Shown piece after piece: positions 38,364 to 47,663 of a stretch of 64,000 nucleotides of DNA; position 1 is the stretch's first letter, and every line of letters starts with the position of its first letter. This DNA comes from Magnetococcales bacterium. Its GTDB lineage: Bacteria; Pseudomonadota; Magnetococcia; Magnetococcales; Magnetaquicoccaceae. The stretch lies in the NCBI GenBank assembly GCA_011089965.1, contig JAANAU010000008.1:43948-107947 (forward strand), given 5' to 3'. The position numbers and the translations under genes were made by a program. The notes below the pieces were generated by a model. It searched no databases and was not told where the DNA came from. It saw only the letters and a list, made by a program, of their open reading frames with translations.

Positions 38364-38942
38364 TCAGCCCACATCCACCCCATAGTTGCGTGCCAAAGGC
38401 CCCAATCCGCCGGCAAACCCCTGTCCCACGGCGCGGAATTTCCATTCGCCGTTTCTTTTGTAGATTTCACCAAAGATCATGGCCGCTTCTGTGGAGGCAT
38501 CCTCGCTGAGATCATAACGGGCGATTTCCGCACCCCCTTCGGCATTGAGCACGCGCATGTAAGCGTTGTTGACCTGTCCGAAGTTCTGCCGACGCACATC
38601 GGCCTCGTGAATGGTGGCCGCAATCACCACCTTGTCCACATCTGCCGGGATCCCTTCCAGATTCATCAGGATCTGTTCGTCATCGCCCGTACCGACACCG
38701 GTGCGGTTGTCACCCTGATGCTGCACGGCACCATTGGCCCCTTTTGGATTGTTGTAAAAGACGAAATCACTGTCCGAACGCACCTTGCCATTGGCACCCA
38801 GAATGAAAACCACCCCATCCAGATCAAAAGGTTGACCATCGGTGGAACGGGCATCCCAACCCAGACCCACCATGGCCGCCTTCATGCCGGGAGCCTCTTT
38901 GGACAACGAAACATTACCACCTTTTGACAAAGAAACAGGCAT
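38364..38942 (-). CDS. terD: TerD-family calcium-binding stress protein
   Basis: A 192-residue TerD domain protein: [48 protein letters not shown], and the acidic [19 protein letters not shown], whose Asp residues bind calcium in the family. Tellurite-resistance, phage and stress phenotypes are known for Ter proteins; the exact job is open. A good ribosome-binding AAGGAG precedes the start. It follows a second TerD-family gene by 38 bp. Confidence 0.93.
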   Translation of the reverse strand: MPVSLSKGGNVSLSKEAPGMKAAMVGLGWDARSTDGQPFDLDGVVFILGANGKVRSDSDFVFYNNPKGANGAVQHQGDNRTGVGTGDDEQILMNLEGIPADVDKVVIAATIHEADVRRQNFGQVNNAYMRVLNAEGGAEIARYDLSEDASTEAAMIFGEIYKRNGEWKFRAVGQGFAGGLGPLARNYGVDVG

Positions 38943-38980
38943 TGGAACTCTCCTTGGGACGTACGTTGAAAGGGTAGTTG

Positions 38981-39574
38981 TCAGATGAATTGACGCATGC
39001 GGTCTGCCAGATCGGCAATGGTGCGTCCCTGGGCCGGTTCGCCCACGGCGCGTACCGACCAGCCATTCTCCTTGCGGTAGAGACTCATCATGAGCATGGC
39101 CGTGTGCGAGCCGTGACTGCTCAACTGGTAACGCAGGATCTCCTGGCCGTTGCTGGCATCGACCATGCGGCAGAAGGCGTTGTTGATGGTGTCAAAGGTG
39201 TCATTGGAGTAGGAACTGACAATGAATACCATGGCATGTACCTTGGCCGGAATGCGACTCAAGGCCACGATGATCTGTTCGTCATCCCCTTCGCCCTTGC
39301 CGGTGAGGTTGTCGCCGGTATGTTCCACCGCACCATCCAGACTGCGCAACTGCCGGAACCATACCTGATCCATCAGCATTCCCTGGGCATCGAACAGTCC
39401 TACCGAGGCGTCCAGATCGATCTCCTTGTCACCTCCACTGCTCAAGAAACCAAAGAGACCCTTTTTGGCTTGGGGACGGGCATCCCAACCGAGTCCCATG
39501 ATGATCTTTTCGTAACTTTTTCCGGTCTCTTTTTCCAGAGAGACCCGTTGACCCTTGGCCAGGGAAATGGGCAT
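38981..39574 (-). CDS. TerD-family protein (TerZ/TerE-like)
   Basis: A 197-residue paralogue of the next gene: [52 protein letters not shown] and [19 protein letters not shown] with the conserved acidic calcium-site residues. It has a short Gly/Lys insert ([14 protein letters not shown]). The start follows GAGGATGCC. It is the first gene of the leftward ter-terB-sspB set and is divergent from the glycosyltransferase. TerZ versus TerE cannot be decided. Confidence 0.9.
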   Translation of the reverse strand: MPISLAKGQRVSLEKETGKSYEKIIMGLGWDARPQAKKGLFGFLSSGGDKEIDLDASVGLFDAQGMLMDQVWFRQLRSLDGAVEHTGDNLTGKGEGDDEQIIVALSRIPAKVHAMVFIVSSYSNDTFDTINNAFCRMVDASNGQEILRYQLSSHGSHTAMLMMSLYRKENGWSVRAVGEPAQGRTIADLADRMRQFI

Positions 39575-39764
39575 GGCATCCTCGCTTGCGCGTTGTTGGT
39601 TTTGTGTTGCGGGTGAATTCGTGACTGGACGGTATTAAAGATGGATGCGGATGCCCTTTTCGTCAAGGCCGGAGTTGGTTTCAGCTTTGATCTTGAATTT
39701 TTAGGGTCTGCAAGGGCATCATGGGGCGGAATTTCTGGTCCGTCCTCTGGCAAGGAGAGTCCCC

Positions 39765-41039
39765 ATGTCGTCCCCACCCATCCTGTTGAGCATCTGCATC
39801 CCCACCTACAACCGTCAGGAGCTTCTGGCCGCCACCCTGGACCATCTGCGCTGGACCCTCGATTGTGGCCGGGCTGTCGAGATCGTGGTCTCGGACAACA
39901 ACTCCGAAGACGATACCGAACGGGTGGCCCGGGAACTGGGTGCCCAGTTTCCCCATTTTCGCTACGTGCGGCACAAGAGCAATGTCGGGGTGATGAAAAA
40001 TCACATCTCGGTGCTGCGCATGGCGCGGGGAGAGTTCTTCGTGCGTCTGGCCGACGATGACCGCCTGATTCCGGACGCTTTGCTGGCCGAAATCGATTAT
40101 ATGAGTCAGCATCCGGATATCGTGGCCAGCCATGCTTCCTGGCGGTTGTGGGATGATGTCAGCAACAGCGATGGGGGACTCTTCTATCAGATCGATGAGC
40201 CGGTCTCCTTTGGCAAGGAGCAGAGTGCGGAGTTGTTCAACTTCATTCTGGCACGGCACATCTTTCCCGAACAGGGGATTCATCGCACGGCCACCTATAC
40301 CCGGGTGATGTATGAACCCCATCTGGTGACCCTGCCGTTCGTGATGGATTTCCGTGCCCTGGAGTATGGCCGCATCCGGTTTCACCCCACCCAGTTCTAT
40401 GTGGCGGTCACCCGTACCCCGCTCAACAGCCTCAATGACCGCAAGGCCGGGGTGATGGATATCACCTCGCATCTGGATCGCTATCGCGGCGCTTTGGAGA
40501 TGATCGCAGCGTTGGCCATGGCCAATCACGGCATGACCGGGTTCAATCCCGGCAACCGCGCCATTGTTTTGGAAACCATCAACAATTTCATACTGAAACG
40601 GGCTGCGGTTTCGGCTCAGATTCATCGCCAGTTGAACGATTACATCGGTGCCTATGAAGCCCTGACCCGCTGCCTGTTGTGGGAGGAGGATCCAAACATG
40701 CGCGCCACCTTGCGACATATGGAGTCCGAGGTGGTCACCGGTGCCATCTATCAGTCCGTGGTGGAACAGTACCATGGCCTGGCCGCAACCGAACGGCTGG
40801 TGGTGTGCGAAGTGGGCAATCCCGCAACCGTGGTGGAGAGCCTGTACATGCTGGACAGCGCCATTCCCGTGGTGGTCCGCAGCCTGGAAGAGGCATGCCA
40901 GGCTGAGGATCGGGGTTCCTGCCTCTACCTGACCGCCCTGGATACGGTGCGTGATGCCCTGCATGGGGCAGGTGTGGAGTATGGCCGCATTTTGACCACC
41001 AGCGAGCTGATTCGCATCTTCACCCCTGCGTCCGGTTGA
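39765..41039 (+). CDS. Family 2 glycosyltransferase
   Basis: A 424-residue protein with a GT-A fold at the N-terminus: LLSICIPTYNRQELLAATLD, VEIVVSDNNSEDDTERVA and FFVRLADDDRLIPDALL, the last holding the metal-binding acidic motif. The C-terminal about 170 residues are helical and unusual for a GT2. The ATG follows CAAGGAGAG. Its last 20 bases overlap the 3' end of the convergent radical SAM gene. Donor and acceptor sugars are unknown. Confidence 0.88.
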   Translation: MSSPPILLSICIPTYNRQELLAATLDHLRWTLDCGRAVEIVVSDNNSEDDTERVARELGAQFPHFRYVRHKSNVGVMKNHISVLRMARGEFFVRLADDDRLIPDALLAEIDYMSQHPDIVASHASWRLWDDVSNSDGGLFYQIDEPVSFGKEQSAELFNFILARHIFPEQGIHRTATYTRVMYEPHLVTLPFVMDFRALEYGRIRFHPTQFYVAVTRTPLNSLNDRKAGVMDITSHLDRYRGALEMIAALAMANHGMTGFNPGNRAIVLETINNFILKRAAVSAQIHRQLNDYIGAYEALTRCLLWEEDPNMRATLRHMESEVVTGAIYQSVVEQYHGLAATERLVVCEVGNPATVVESLYMLDSAIPVVVRSLEEACQAEDRGSCLYLTALDTVRDALHGAGVEYGRILTTSELIRIFTPASG

Positions 41040-42141
41040 CCGGTCGTTCCCAGGTGGGCGCAAACTGGATGCCGGTCTGCACGAACGAGGTGGGCCGGTT
41101 CCAGTTGGCGTGCGAGGATTGATAACAGCGCCGACACTCCTCAGGCATGGTGTCCGGATCATTGACCCGACGGCGGAAATCCTGATACTCCTCCGAATTC
41201 CACATCCGGGCAAAGGTTGGATATTTTTCGAAGTGAAACAGTTTCATGGCCGTTGACTGGCAGGGACGCACATAACCGTCGGACCCCAGGAACAGATCCC
41301 GCCACCCCACGTAACAGGGTTTGTGTGCCGCCTCTCCGGCACTGTCCTGGCCCTGGATATAAGGGAGTTTCAGGGTGACCCCCCGGGCCTCTCCGCGCCG
41401 GATCGCCTCGGCAAAGACCGCGCTGACCCACGCCTGTTCGTTCAGCAGCACCTCGGAGACCATCTCCGGACTGAAGGCGGTCAGATAGACGGCCTTGACC
41501 TCCTCGATCCCGATCCGGGCCGCCAGATCCACCAGCTCCGGCAACTCCTCCAGATTGCTGCGCATGAGCGTCATCACGAAGTTGATGTAGGGATGAGAGA
41601 GTCCGAGTTGTTGACGACGTTGCACGACCTCCGTGAGATTGGCAATGATGGCGGCAAAGTCGGCACGCACGCGGATGCGGTCATTGGTCGCCGCCCGGGC
41701 ACCATCCAGACTCACGGCCATCAGATCGACCTGATGGGTGAACAGCGCCTCCTGAATGGCGGACAGGCGCGTGCCGTTGGTGACAAAATATTTCCGAACC
41801 GGGTGGGCCGTGAAAAATTCCAGCAATGCGAGAAATCTGGGATGCAACGTCGGCTCGCCCCAGCCGAACAGGGTCACCTCACCCACCTCCGGCAGGATCT
41901 CAACGAATTTATCCAGCATCCGGATGTCGAAAAAGGTCTGTTTGAAGCCGTCACGACCGCACATGATGCAATCCAGATTGCAGGCATTGGTCAACTCGAA
42001 GACCAGCCGCTGCGGAACCGAGCGGAGCGTCAGGGCGGTCTGCCGCTGTTCTTCCCGATTCAGGGCGGCATTCTTCTGTTGACGGTCGGTCAAGGTGGCA
42101 TACTCGAACAACCCTTCGGTCTTGGCCCGTTTGACGGTCAT
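41020..42141 (-). CDS. Radical SAM protein with SPASM-like C-terminus
   Basis: A 373-residue enzyme. The [4Fe-4S] cluster motif is CNLDCIMC (Cys 54, 58, 61), followed by GWGEPTLHPRFLALLEFFT and VTNGTRLS, all standard for radical SAM. The C-terminal CYVGWRDLFLGSDGYVRPC and EECRRCYQSS supply Cys for an auxiliary cluster, as in SPASM/twitch enzymes. Substrate unknown. The ribosome-binding AAAGGAGTG is 12 bp upstream. It overlaps the convergent glycosyltransferase by 20 bp and follows the Rpn nuclease by 24 bp. Confidence 0.9.
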   Translation of the reverse strand: MTVKRAKTEGLFEYATLTDRQQKNAALNREEQRQTALTLRSVPQRLVFELTNACNLDCIMCGRDGFKQTFFDIRMLDKFVEILPEVGEVTLFGWGEPTLHPRFLALLEFFTAHPVRKYFVTNGTRLSAIQEALFTHQVDLMAVSLDGARAATNDRIRVRADFAAIIANLTEVVQRRQQLGLSHPYINFVMTLMRSNLEELPELVDLAARIGIEEVKAVYLTAFSPEMVSEVLLNEQAWVSAVFAEAIRRGEARGVTLKLPYIQGQDSAGEAAHKPCYVGWRDLFLGSDGYVRPCQSTAMKLFHFEKYPTFARMWNSEEYQDFRRRVNDPDTMPEECRRCYQSSHANWNRPTSFVQTGIQFAPTWERPVNRTQG

Positions 42142-42165
42142 GGATCAGCCCCACTCCTTTGGCGT

Positions 42166-43155
42166 TTATTGAAAAACTTCCGACAGCGAATTGACCTTGA
42201 GCAGTCGGCTGCCCCATGTCCTGGTCTCCTCCTGTCCGGCAGACAGCACCTGTTCCCGGATGGCGTCGGGAATGGAGCCAAACCGTTCCTGCAACATCTG
42301 AAGAAGGAATTCGGCTCGGCCTTCGGCCCGGCCTTCGGCCCGGCCCTGCATCGTACCTTTGGTCATGGCTTCGCTGATCCAGGCGTCCTTGTGTTGCGCG
42401 ATAATCTGTCGTGCAAAGAGCGATCTCATCATGGCAGTCTCCTGTGGTTCAACGCGAGCGATAATCGTGTCTATGCTGTTCTGGTCGAGCGTGTCAAAGG
42501 TGGTGATCAAATAGATCATCAGCGGGATGAGAAGTTCGGGTGCCTGCATGAGGGCCTGGATGATTTTCTCCAATGCCGCCATCTGTGTTTTGGCATCGCG
42601 CGTTCCATATTTCAAGGCCATCAGACCGGCTTGCAGGCGGGCCTGGAGTGCGAGCGCCTCATCCGGGAGCTGGCCCAGATCGATCAACAGATAGGTGAAA
42701 TCCGGTAGCCATGGACGCATGGCAGCATCGTATTCGACCAAAGAGAGAAAGTCGGTGGGAATGGTCCATGTCTGGGCACCATGATAGAGTACCAAGGGAA
42801 GCACTGCTGGCAACAACTGCCACTCCGGATGTTCCCTGGTCCACTGCTCCAGAAATCGATGACGGCCTTGCTCGATCTGCCAGGCCACTTTCCGGTCCGG
42901 ATAGCTTTTATGTTCGATCAGGATGTAAAAGAAGATCGTTCTGCCCGTTGTGGTTTGTGCCTTGTACAGCAGATCCGAGTAGTGGGCGCGCAGGTGCGGG
43001 CTGAGAAACGATCCAGGCACCAGTTCCGGGTTGCCGGGGGCGAGCAGTGCCACGATGGGTGCTGGCAAATGGGTGCGCAACAAGGCACCGGCATTCTCCG
43101 GATCCGAGAGCAGTGCCTTGCAGAAGGCATCGTGGGGCTGGGCCAGATTGGTCAT
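42166..43155 (-). CDS. Rpn-family recombination-promoting nuclease
   Basis: A 329-residue PD-(D/E)XK protein of the PF04754 type: PHDAFCKALLSDPENAGALL, HYSDLLYKAQTTTGR then FFYILIEHKSYPDRK with the catalytic Asp and EHK, and VLPLVLYHGAQTW. A 12-bp tandem repeat in the DNA gives GRAEGRAEGRAE before a conserved helical tail. Rpn proteins promote RecA-independent recombination and may be a mobile or defence gene. The ATG at 43155 has GAGGAG five bases upstream, so the GTG at 43161 is rejected. Confidence 0.9.
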   Translation of the reverse strand: MTNLAQPHDAFCKALLSDPENAGALLRTHLPAPIVALLAPGNPELVPGSFLSPHLRAHYSDLLYKAQTTTGRTIFFYILIEHKSYPDRKVAWQIEQGRHRFLEQWTREHPEWQLLPAVLPLVLYHGAQTWTIPTDFLSLVEYDAAMRPWLPDFTYLLIDLGQLPDEALALQARLQAGLMALKYGTRDAKTQMAALEKIIQALMQAPELLIPLMIYLITTFDTLDQNSIDTIIARVEPQETAMMRSLFARQIIAQHKDAWISEAMTKGTMQGRAEGRAEGRAEFLLQMLQERFGSIPDAIREQVLSAGQEETRTWGSRLLKVNSLSEVFQ

Positions 43156-43331
43156 GGTCACTCCTCAACCGGAAGAAGAGTCGCAAGATTCAAGATGGGA
43201 TTCTATGTCGATTTGCCAAAGCAACGGAAGGGTTCAGGAGGGCGTGGTGGTGATGGATTTCTGGCAATTGGCATGAATGTTCGATACAATTGGCCGGTGA
43301 TGAAACTTTCTTTAAACAGGCTTTGGGACAG

Positions 43332-44891
43332 ATGCGACCGAAACCATTGATGTTGATCGTATTGGATGGCTGGGGCATGCGTGCGGATCCCCGGGACAAT
43401 GCCATTGTTCAGGCGGCCACGCCCCATTTTGACCAGTGGTGGGCCAGTCGCCCCCGGGCGCTGTTGACCACCTGCGGTGAAGAGGTGGGTTTGCCGGATG
43501 GCCAGATGGGCAACTCCGAGGTGGGACATGCCAACCTGGGGGCTGGACGGATTCTGTATCAGGATTTCACCCGGGTGGAGCGGGCGGTGCGTACCGGTCA
43601 ACTGGCGGGCAATCCGGCGTTGGTACGGACCGTGCAAAGGGCACGTGCTGCGGGTGGAACCGTGCATGTGCTGGGTCTGCTGTCGCCGGGCGGGGTCCAT
43701 TCGCATCAGAACCATCTGTTGGGCGCGGTGCGTGCAGCCCGTGATCTGGGGGTGGCACGGATTGCGGTGCATGCCTTTCTGGATGGTCGCGACACCCCCC
43801 CCCGTTCGGCCCTGGAGTATCTGGCAGAATTTGAGGCCGGTTTGAAGGATCTGGGAGCCGGGCGGATCGCCACGGTCTGCGGACGCTATTGGGCCATGGA
43901 TCGGGACAAGCGTTGGGAGCGGGTGGAGCGTGCCCATGCCATGCTGGTGGCAGGGAGGGGCGGGCAGGCGGCATCTGCGGCTCAGGCCGTGCTGGAGGCC
44001 TATGCGCGCGGAGAAGATGACGAGTTCGTGCAACCGTGTGTGATCCCGGATGGCAGCGGAGCCATTGACCGGGTGTGCGACCGGGATGCCATCCTGATGA
44101 TGAATTTCCGGGCAGACCGGGCGCGTGAAATCGCCCATGCCTTGTTGGATGTGGATTTTCCGCATTTCGTGCGTTCCGGGCGTCCCGCCTTGTCGGGTTA
44201 TCTGTGTCTGACCGAACACGATCCCACCTTGCCGGGGGTGGAGGTGGCCTTTCCGCCAACCATTCCCACCATGACATTGGGCGAGGTGGTGGCAGCCGGT
44301 GGCCTCAGGCAGTTGCGGGCTGCCGAGACGGAAAAATATGCCCATGTCACTTATTTTTTCAATGGAGGTCAGGAGGTATCGTTTCCCGGGGAGGAGCGGT
44401 TGTTGATTCCTTCGCCCAAGGTGGCCACGTATGATCTGCAACCGGAGATGTCGGCTGCCGAGTTGACCAGACAGGTGGTGGAGCGGGTCCATGCCGGGAA
44501 ATATGATCTGATGGTGGTCAACTATGCCAATCCGGACATGGTGGGCCATACGGGTCGTTTCGAGGCAGCGGTTCAGGCCATCGAAACCGTGGACCGTTGT
44601 CTGGGCGAGGTGGCGGCAGCGGTGTTGCAGCAGGGCGGTGAGCTGTTGATCACGGCGGATCATGGCAATGCCGACTGCATGGTGGATGAGTCGGGAGGAC
44701 CGCACACGGCCCATACCCTGAATCCGGCCCCGTTGATCCATGTGGGCAGGCGGCACCTGACCCTGACCGATGGTCGTTTGTGTGATGTGGCCCCCACCGT
44801 GCTGGCATTGATGGGGTTGCCGGTTCCGCCGGAGATGGAAGGGCGGTCGTTGATTGCTGGCCCGATCACCACAGAGGATCCTGCATCTTGA
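43332..44891 (+). CDS. gpmI: 2,3-bisphosphoglycerate-independent phosphoglycerate mutase
   Basis: A 519-residue glycolytic enzyme. The active-site Ser is in [18 protein letters not shown]; metal sites include IVLDGWG at the start, [12 protein letters not shown], and the C-terminal [12 protein letters not shown] and ADHGNADCM. The start ATG 43332 fits the family; a TTG 14 codons upstream is less likely. The stop TGA shares its last base with the envC ATG (TGATG), so the two are coupled. It leads the envC-ctpA-DUF610 block. Confidence 0.97.
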   Translation: MRPKPLMLIVLDGWGMRADPRDNAIVQAATPHFDQWWASRPRALLTTCGEEVGLPDGQMGNSEVGHANLGAGRILYQDFTRVERAVRTGQLAGNPALVRTVQRARAAGGTVHVLGLLSPGGVHSHQNHLLGAVRAARDLGVARIAVHAFLDGRDTPPRSALEYLAEFEAGLKDLGAGRIATVCGRYWAMDRDKRWERVERAHAMLVAGRGGQAASAAQAVLEAYARGEDDEFVQPCVIPDGSGAIDRVCDRDAILMMNFRADRAREIAHALLDVDFPHFVRSGRPALSGYLCLTEHDPTLPGVEVAFPPTIPTMTLGEVVAAGGLRQLRAAETEKYAHVTYFFNGGQEVSFPGEERLLIPSPKVATYDLQPEMSAAELTRQVVERVHAGKYDLMVVNYANPDMVGHTGRFEAAVQAIETVDRCLGEVAAAVLQQGGELLITADHGNADCMVDESGGPHTAHTLNPAPLIHVGRRHLTLTDGRLCDVAPTVLALMGLPVPPEMEGRSLIAGPITTEDPAS

Positions 44892-46069
44892 TGGCCGGTC
44901 GTGCCATTCTGATCGGATTGGTTGGCGTGTGGTGCAGTGCCGTGGCACTGGCAGGCAGCGAGATCGACAATCAGGAGCATGTCACGCTGGAGCGGGGACG
45001 GATGCAGCTCAATCGCACCGTGCGCGAGCTGGTGCGCGAGCAGCAGGCGTTGGGCGAGGCGCGCAGCGGGGCCAGGTCGCTTTTGGAGGAGCTGGAAGAG
45101 ATGGATCGCGCCTTGAGCGCCGGAGAGCGGCGTCAGGCCGAGCTGTTGGCCCGTCAGGGCGAGGCGTTGCGGCTGCAACCGGAACTGACCGCCCGCATCC
45201 AGACCAACCGGGAGGAGCTGGCCAGGCAACGGGACCGGTTGGCGCGCCATTTGCGGATGATCTATCGGATGGGCGGTCAGGGGGTGGCCCGTGTCTTTTT
45301 TTCCGGGCAGGGTGTGACCGAGGGGCAGCGTGGTTTGCGTTACTACGGGCGTCTGATTCAGGCGCGCAATCAGGAGTTCATCGATTTCCGCATTGCCACG
45401 GCCCGGTTGCGCAACGACATTGCCAAAAGCCAGGAGCTGGCCGCGACCCTTGAGAGTTTGACGGCCAACCTGACCGAAGAGCAGAAGATCCGTCAACTGG
45501 AACGGGCCAAACGGGCCGATCTGTTGCGTCGCACCCAGGAGGAGGAGCTGCTGCGGCAACGCAAGGTGGAGGAGCTGACCCAGGCCAAAAACCATCTGAC
45601 CGGCTTTCTGGAGAAGTTGAGCGGTTATTTTGACCTGGATCCCCATGACGAGGCGGCCCCGCAAGCCGGTGCAGAGCGGAGCGGGGAGAGCGGAGGCCGG
45701 ATTCAGGCACGACGCGGACAACTGCCCAATCCGGTGCCCGGCAAATGGGAAAAACGTCCCCCTGGACTTTTTTACCGGGTGGAGGCCAACACCCCGGTGC
45801 GTGCCATCCATGGGGGCGAGGTGGTGTATGCCGACTGGTTCCGGGGGTATGGATTGTTGTTGATTCTCAAGCATGGGGATCAGATGTATTCGTTGTATGG
45901 GCACAATCGGCGCATCCTGGTGGCCCAGGGCGACCGGGTGCGGGCCGGAGAGACCATTGCGGAGAGCGGGGATACCGGTGTGTTGGATGGTGTGCCGGGT
46001 TTGTATTTCGAGATGCGGGCAGCGGGCAAGAGCATCAATCCGGTGGGCTGGCTGGCAGGTGCCGGATGA
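44891..46069 (+). CDS. envC: Murein hydrolase activator EnvC-like protein
   Basis: A 392-residue exported protein: signal peptide (GLVGVWCSAVALAG), a long coiled coil (about residues 30-230), then a LytM (M23) domain with VRAIHGGEVVYADWFRGYGL and MYSLYGHN and PGLYFEMRAAGKSINPVGWL. The zinc-binding HxH and His-xxx-Asp are not kept, as in EnvC, which activates AmiA/AmiB amidases rather than cutting peptidoglycan. Order gpmI-envC-ctpA-DUF610 is common in alpha- and gammaproteobacteria. The TTG before the ATG is ignored. Confidence 0.92.
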   Translation: MAGRAILIGLVGVWCSAVALAGSEIDNQEHVTLERGRMQLNRTVRELVREQQALGEARSGARSLLEELEEMDRALSAGERRQAELLARQGEALRLQPELTARIQTNREELARQRDRLARHLRMIYRMGGQGVARVFFSGQGVTEGQRGLRYYGRLIQARNQEFIDFRIATARLRNDIAKSQELAATLESLTANLTEEQKIRQLERAKRADLLRRTQEEELLRQRKVEELTQAKNHLTGFLEKLSGYFDLDPHDEAAPQAGAERSGESGGRIQARRGQLPNPVPGKWEKRPPGLFYRVEANTPVRAIHGGEVVYADWFRGYGLLLILKHGDQMYSLYGHNRRILVAQGDRVRAGETIAESGDTGVLDGVPGLYFEMRAAGKSINPVGWLAGAG

Positions 46070-46181
46070 AAAACAGGTGCGGATTGGGTCTGATTCTTGT
46101 ATGCAGCCGCAGCATCCCTTCCCGGGCGTGTCAAGGAGACCCAATGCGGGAAACAGTTATCAGGAGTGAGCGGGAGATTTC

Positions 46182-47663
46182 ATGAACGATCCGAAACGGG
46201 GCAGGCGCCCCTGGCTTGTGGGTGGTGCGGTGGCCACCATGTTGATGGGGGCCAATCTGATGGCCGAAAACGTGCTGGCAGTCAGCCAGGTCACCTACGA
46301 GAAGCTGCGGGTTTTTTCCGAGGTTTTTTCGTTGATCAAGCAGAATTATGTCGAGGAGGTCGATGAGAAATCGATCCTGTACGGTGCCATTCAGGGGATG
46401 CTCAAGACTTTGGATCCCCACTCGTCGTTTTTGACACCGGAGCATTTCAAGGAGATGCGCGTGGATACGCGCGGTGAGTTCGGTGGTTTGGGGATTGAGA
46501 TCTCCCGGGATGAGCGTGGCATTCGCGTGGTGGCACCCATTGAGGATACGCCGGCGTTTCGGGTGGGGATCAAGTCCGGGGATGTCATCATCAAGATCGA
46601 CGATGTCAATACCGTGGACATGGAGTTGCATGATGCCGTCAAAAAAATGCGGGGCAAGCCGGGTTCCAAGCTGACGATTCAGGTGGTGCGCAAAGGGGAG
46701 AGCAAGCCGTTGAGCTTCACCCTGACCCGGGCGATCATCAAGATTCGCAGTGTCAAGTGGCGCGAGGAGTCGGCAGGCATCGGGTATGTGCGCATCATCC
46801 AGTTCAACGAGCAGACCCAGCCGTTGCTGGAGAGTGCCATGGCCGAGCTGGCCAAAAAGAGCGAGGGGGGCAAGCTCAAGGGTTTGGTATTGGATCTGCG
46901 CAACGATCCGGGTGGTTTGCTGGATCAGGCGGTGGCGGTATCGGATGCCTTTCTGGAGGATGGGCGGATTGTGTACACCAAGGGTCGGATTGCGGGCAAG
47001 GATATGTCGTTTGACGCCCAATCCGGAGATCTGGCCCAGGGGGCACCGATTGTGGTGTTGATCAACGGCGGTTCGGCATCGGCTTCGGAGATTGTGGCCG
47101 GGGCGTTGCAGGATCACAAGCGGGCGGTGATCATGGGCACGCAATCCTTTGGCAAGGGTTCGGTGCAGACCATCATTCCTTTGAACGACGGTTCCGGTTT
47201 GCGGTTGACCACGGCCCAGTATTACACCCCGAGTGGCCGTTCGATTCAGGCCAAGGGGATTGCACCGGATATTGTGGTGGAGGATGTGGATGTCAAGGAC
47301 AAGAAGGGTCAGCCCCGTCCCAAGGAGGCGGATCTGAAGGGTCATCTTCAGAATGCCGAAACCCCGGAAAAGGCGTCGTCTCCTGCCGAGGGGAGCAATG
47401 GTGAGCCATCCAGGCCGGAAACCGAACCGGTGAAAGAGAAGATCAAGGAGCCGAAATCGGAGAAAGAGTCTGCGCCTGCGGATCCGGACAAGGATTCCAG
47501 GAAAGAGGAGGGGAGCGGCGAGCAGAACGAGGAGGAGAATCTGGATCGGATCACCGGTCATGTCAAACAGGATCATCAGTTGCAGCGTGCCTTGGATCTG
47601 TTGAAGGGGTTCCAGGTGTTGGAGAGCCGGATCAAGAACAAGCCGGCAGGTAGTCGAAATTGA
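46182..47663 (+). CDS. ctpA: Carboxy-terminal processing protease (S41)
   Basis: A 493-residue periplasmic protease with an N-terminal signal/anchor segment (VGGAVATMLMGANLMAEN), a PDZ domain (FGGLGIEISRDERGIRVVA, VGIKSGDVIIKIDDV) and a catalytic core (GGSASASEIVAGALQDH with the Ser and TQSFGKGSVQT with the Lys). The last 130 residues are acidic and low-complexity (Glu, Lys, Pro, Ser), then LQRALDLLKGFQ. It processes or degrades envelope proteins. It stops where the DUF610 gene begins. Confidence 0.96.
   Translation: MNDPKRGRRPWLVGGAVATMLMGANLMAENVLAVSQVTYEKLRVFSEVFSLIKQNYVEEVDEKSILYGAIQGMLKTLDPHSSFLTPEHFKEMRVDTRGEFGGLGIEISRDERGIRVVAPIEDTPAFRVGIKSGDVIIKIDDVNTVDMELHDAVKKMRGKPGSKLTIQVVRKGESKPLSFTLTRAIIKIRSVKWREESAGIGYVRIIQFNEQTQPLLESAMAELAKKSEGGKLKGLVLDLRNDPGGLLDQAVAVSDAFLEDGRIVYTKGRIAGKDMSFDAQSGDLAQGAPIVVLINGGSASASEIVAGALQDHKRAVIMGTQSFGKGSVQTIIPLNDGSGLRLTTAQYYTPSGRSIQAKGIAPDIVVEDVDVKDKKGQPRPKEADLKGHLQNAETPEKASSPAEGSNGEPSRPETEPVKEKIKEPKSEKESAPADPDKDSRKEEGSGEQNEEENLDRITGHVKQDHQLQRALDLLKGFQVLESRIKNKPAGSRN

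Noticed and set aside
44891..46069. EnvC protein as an active LytM peptidase
   Set aside because: The zinc ligands (HxxxD and HxH) are not kept, so an activator role fits better.
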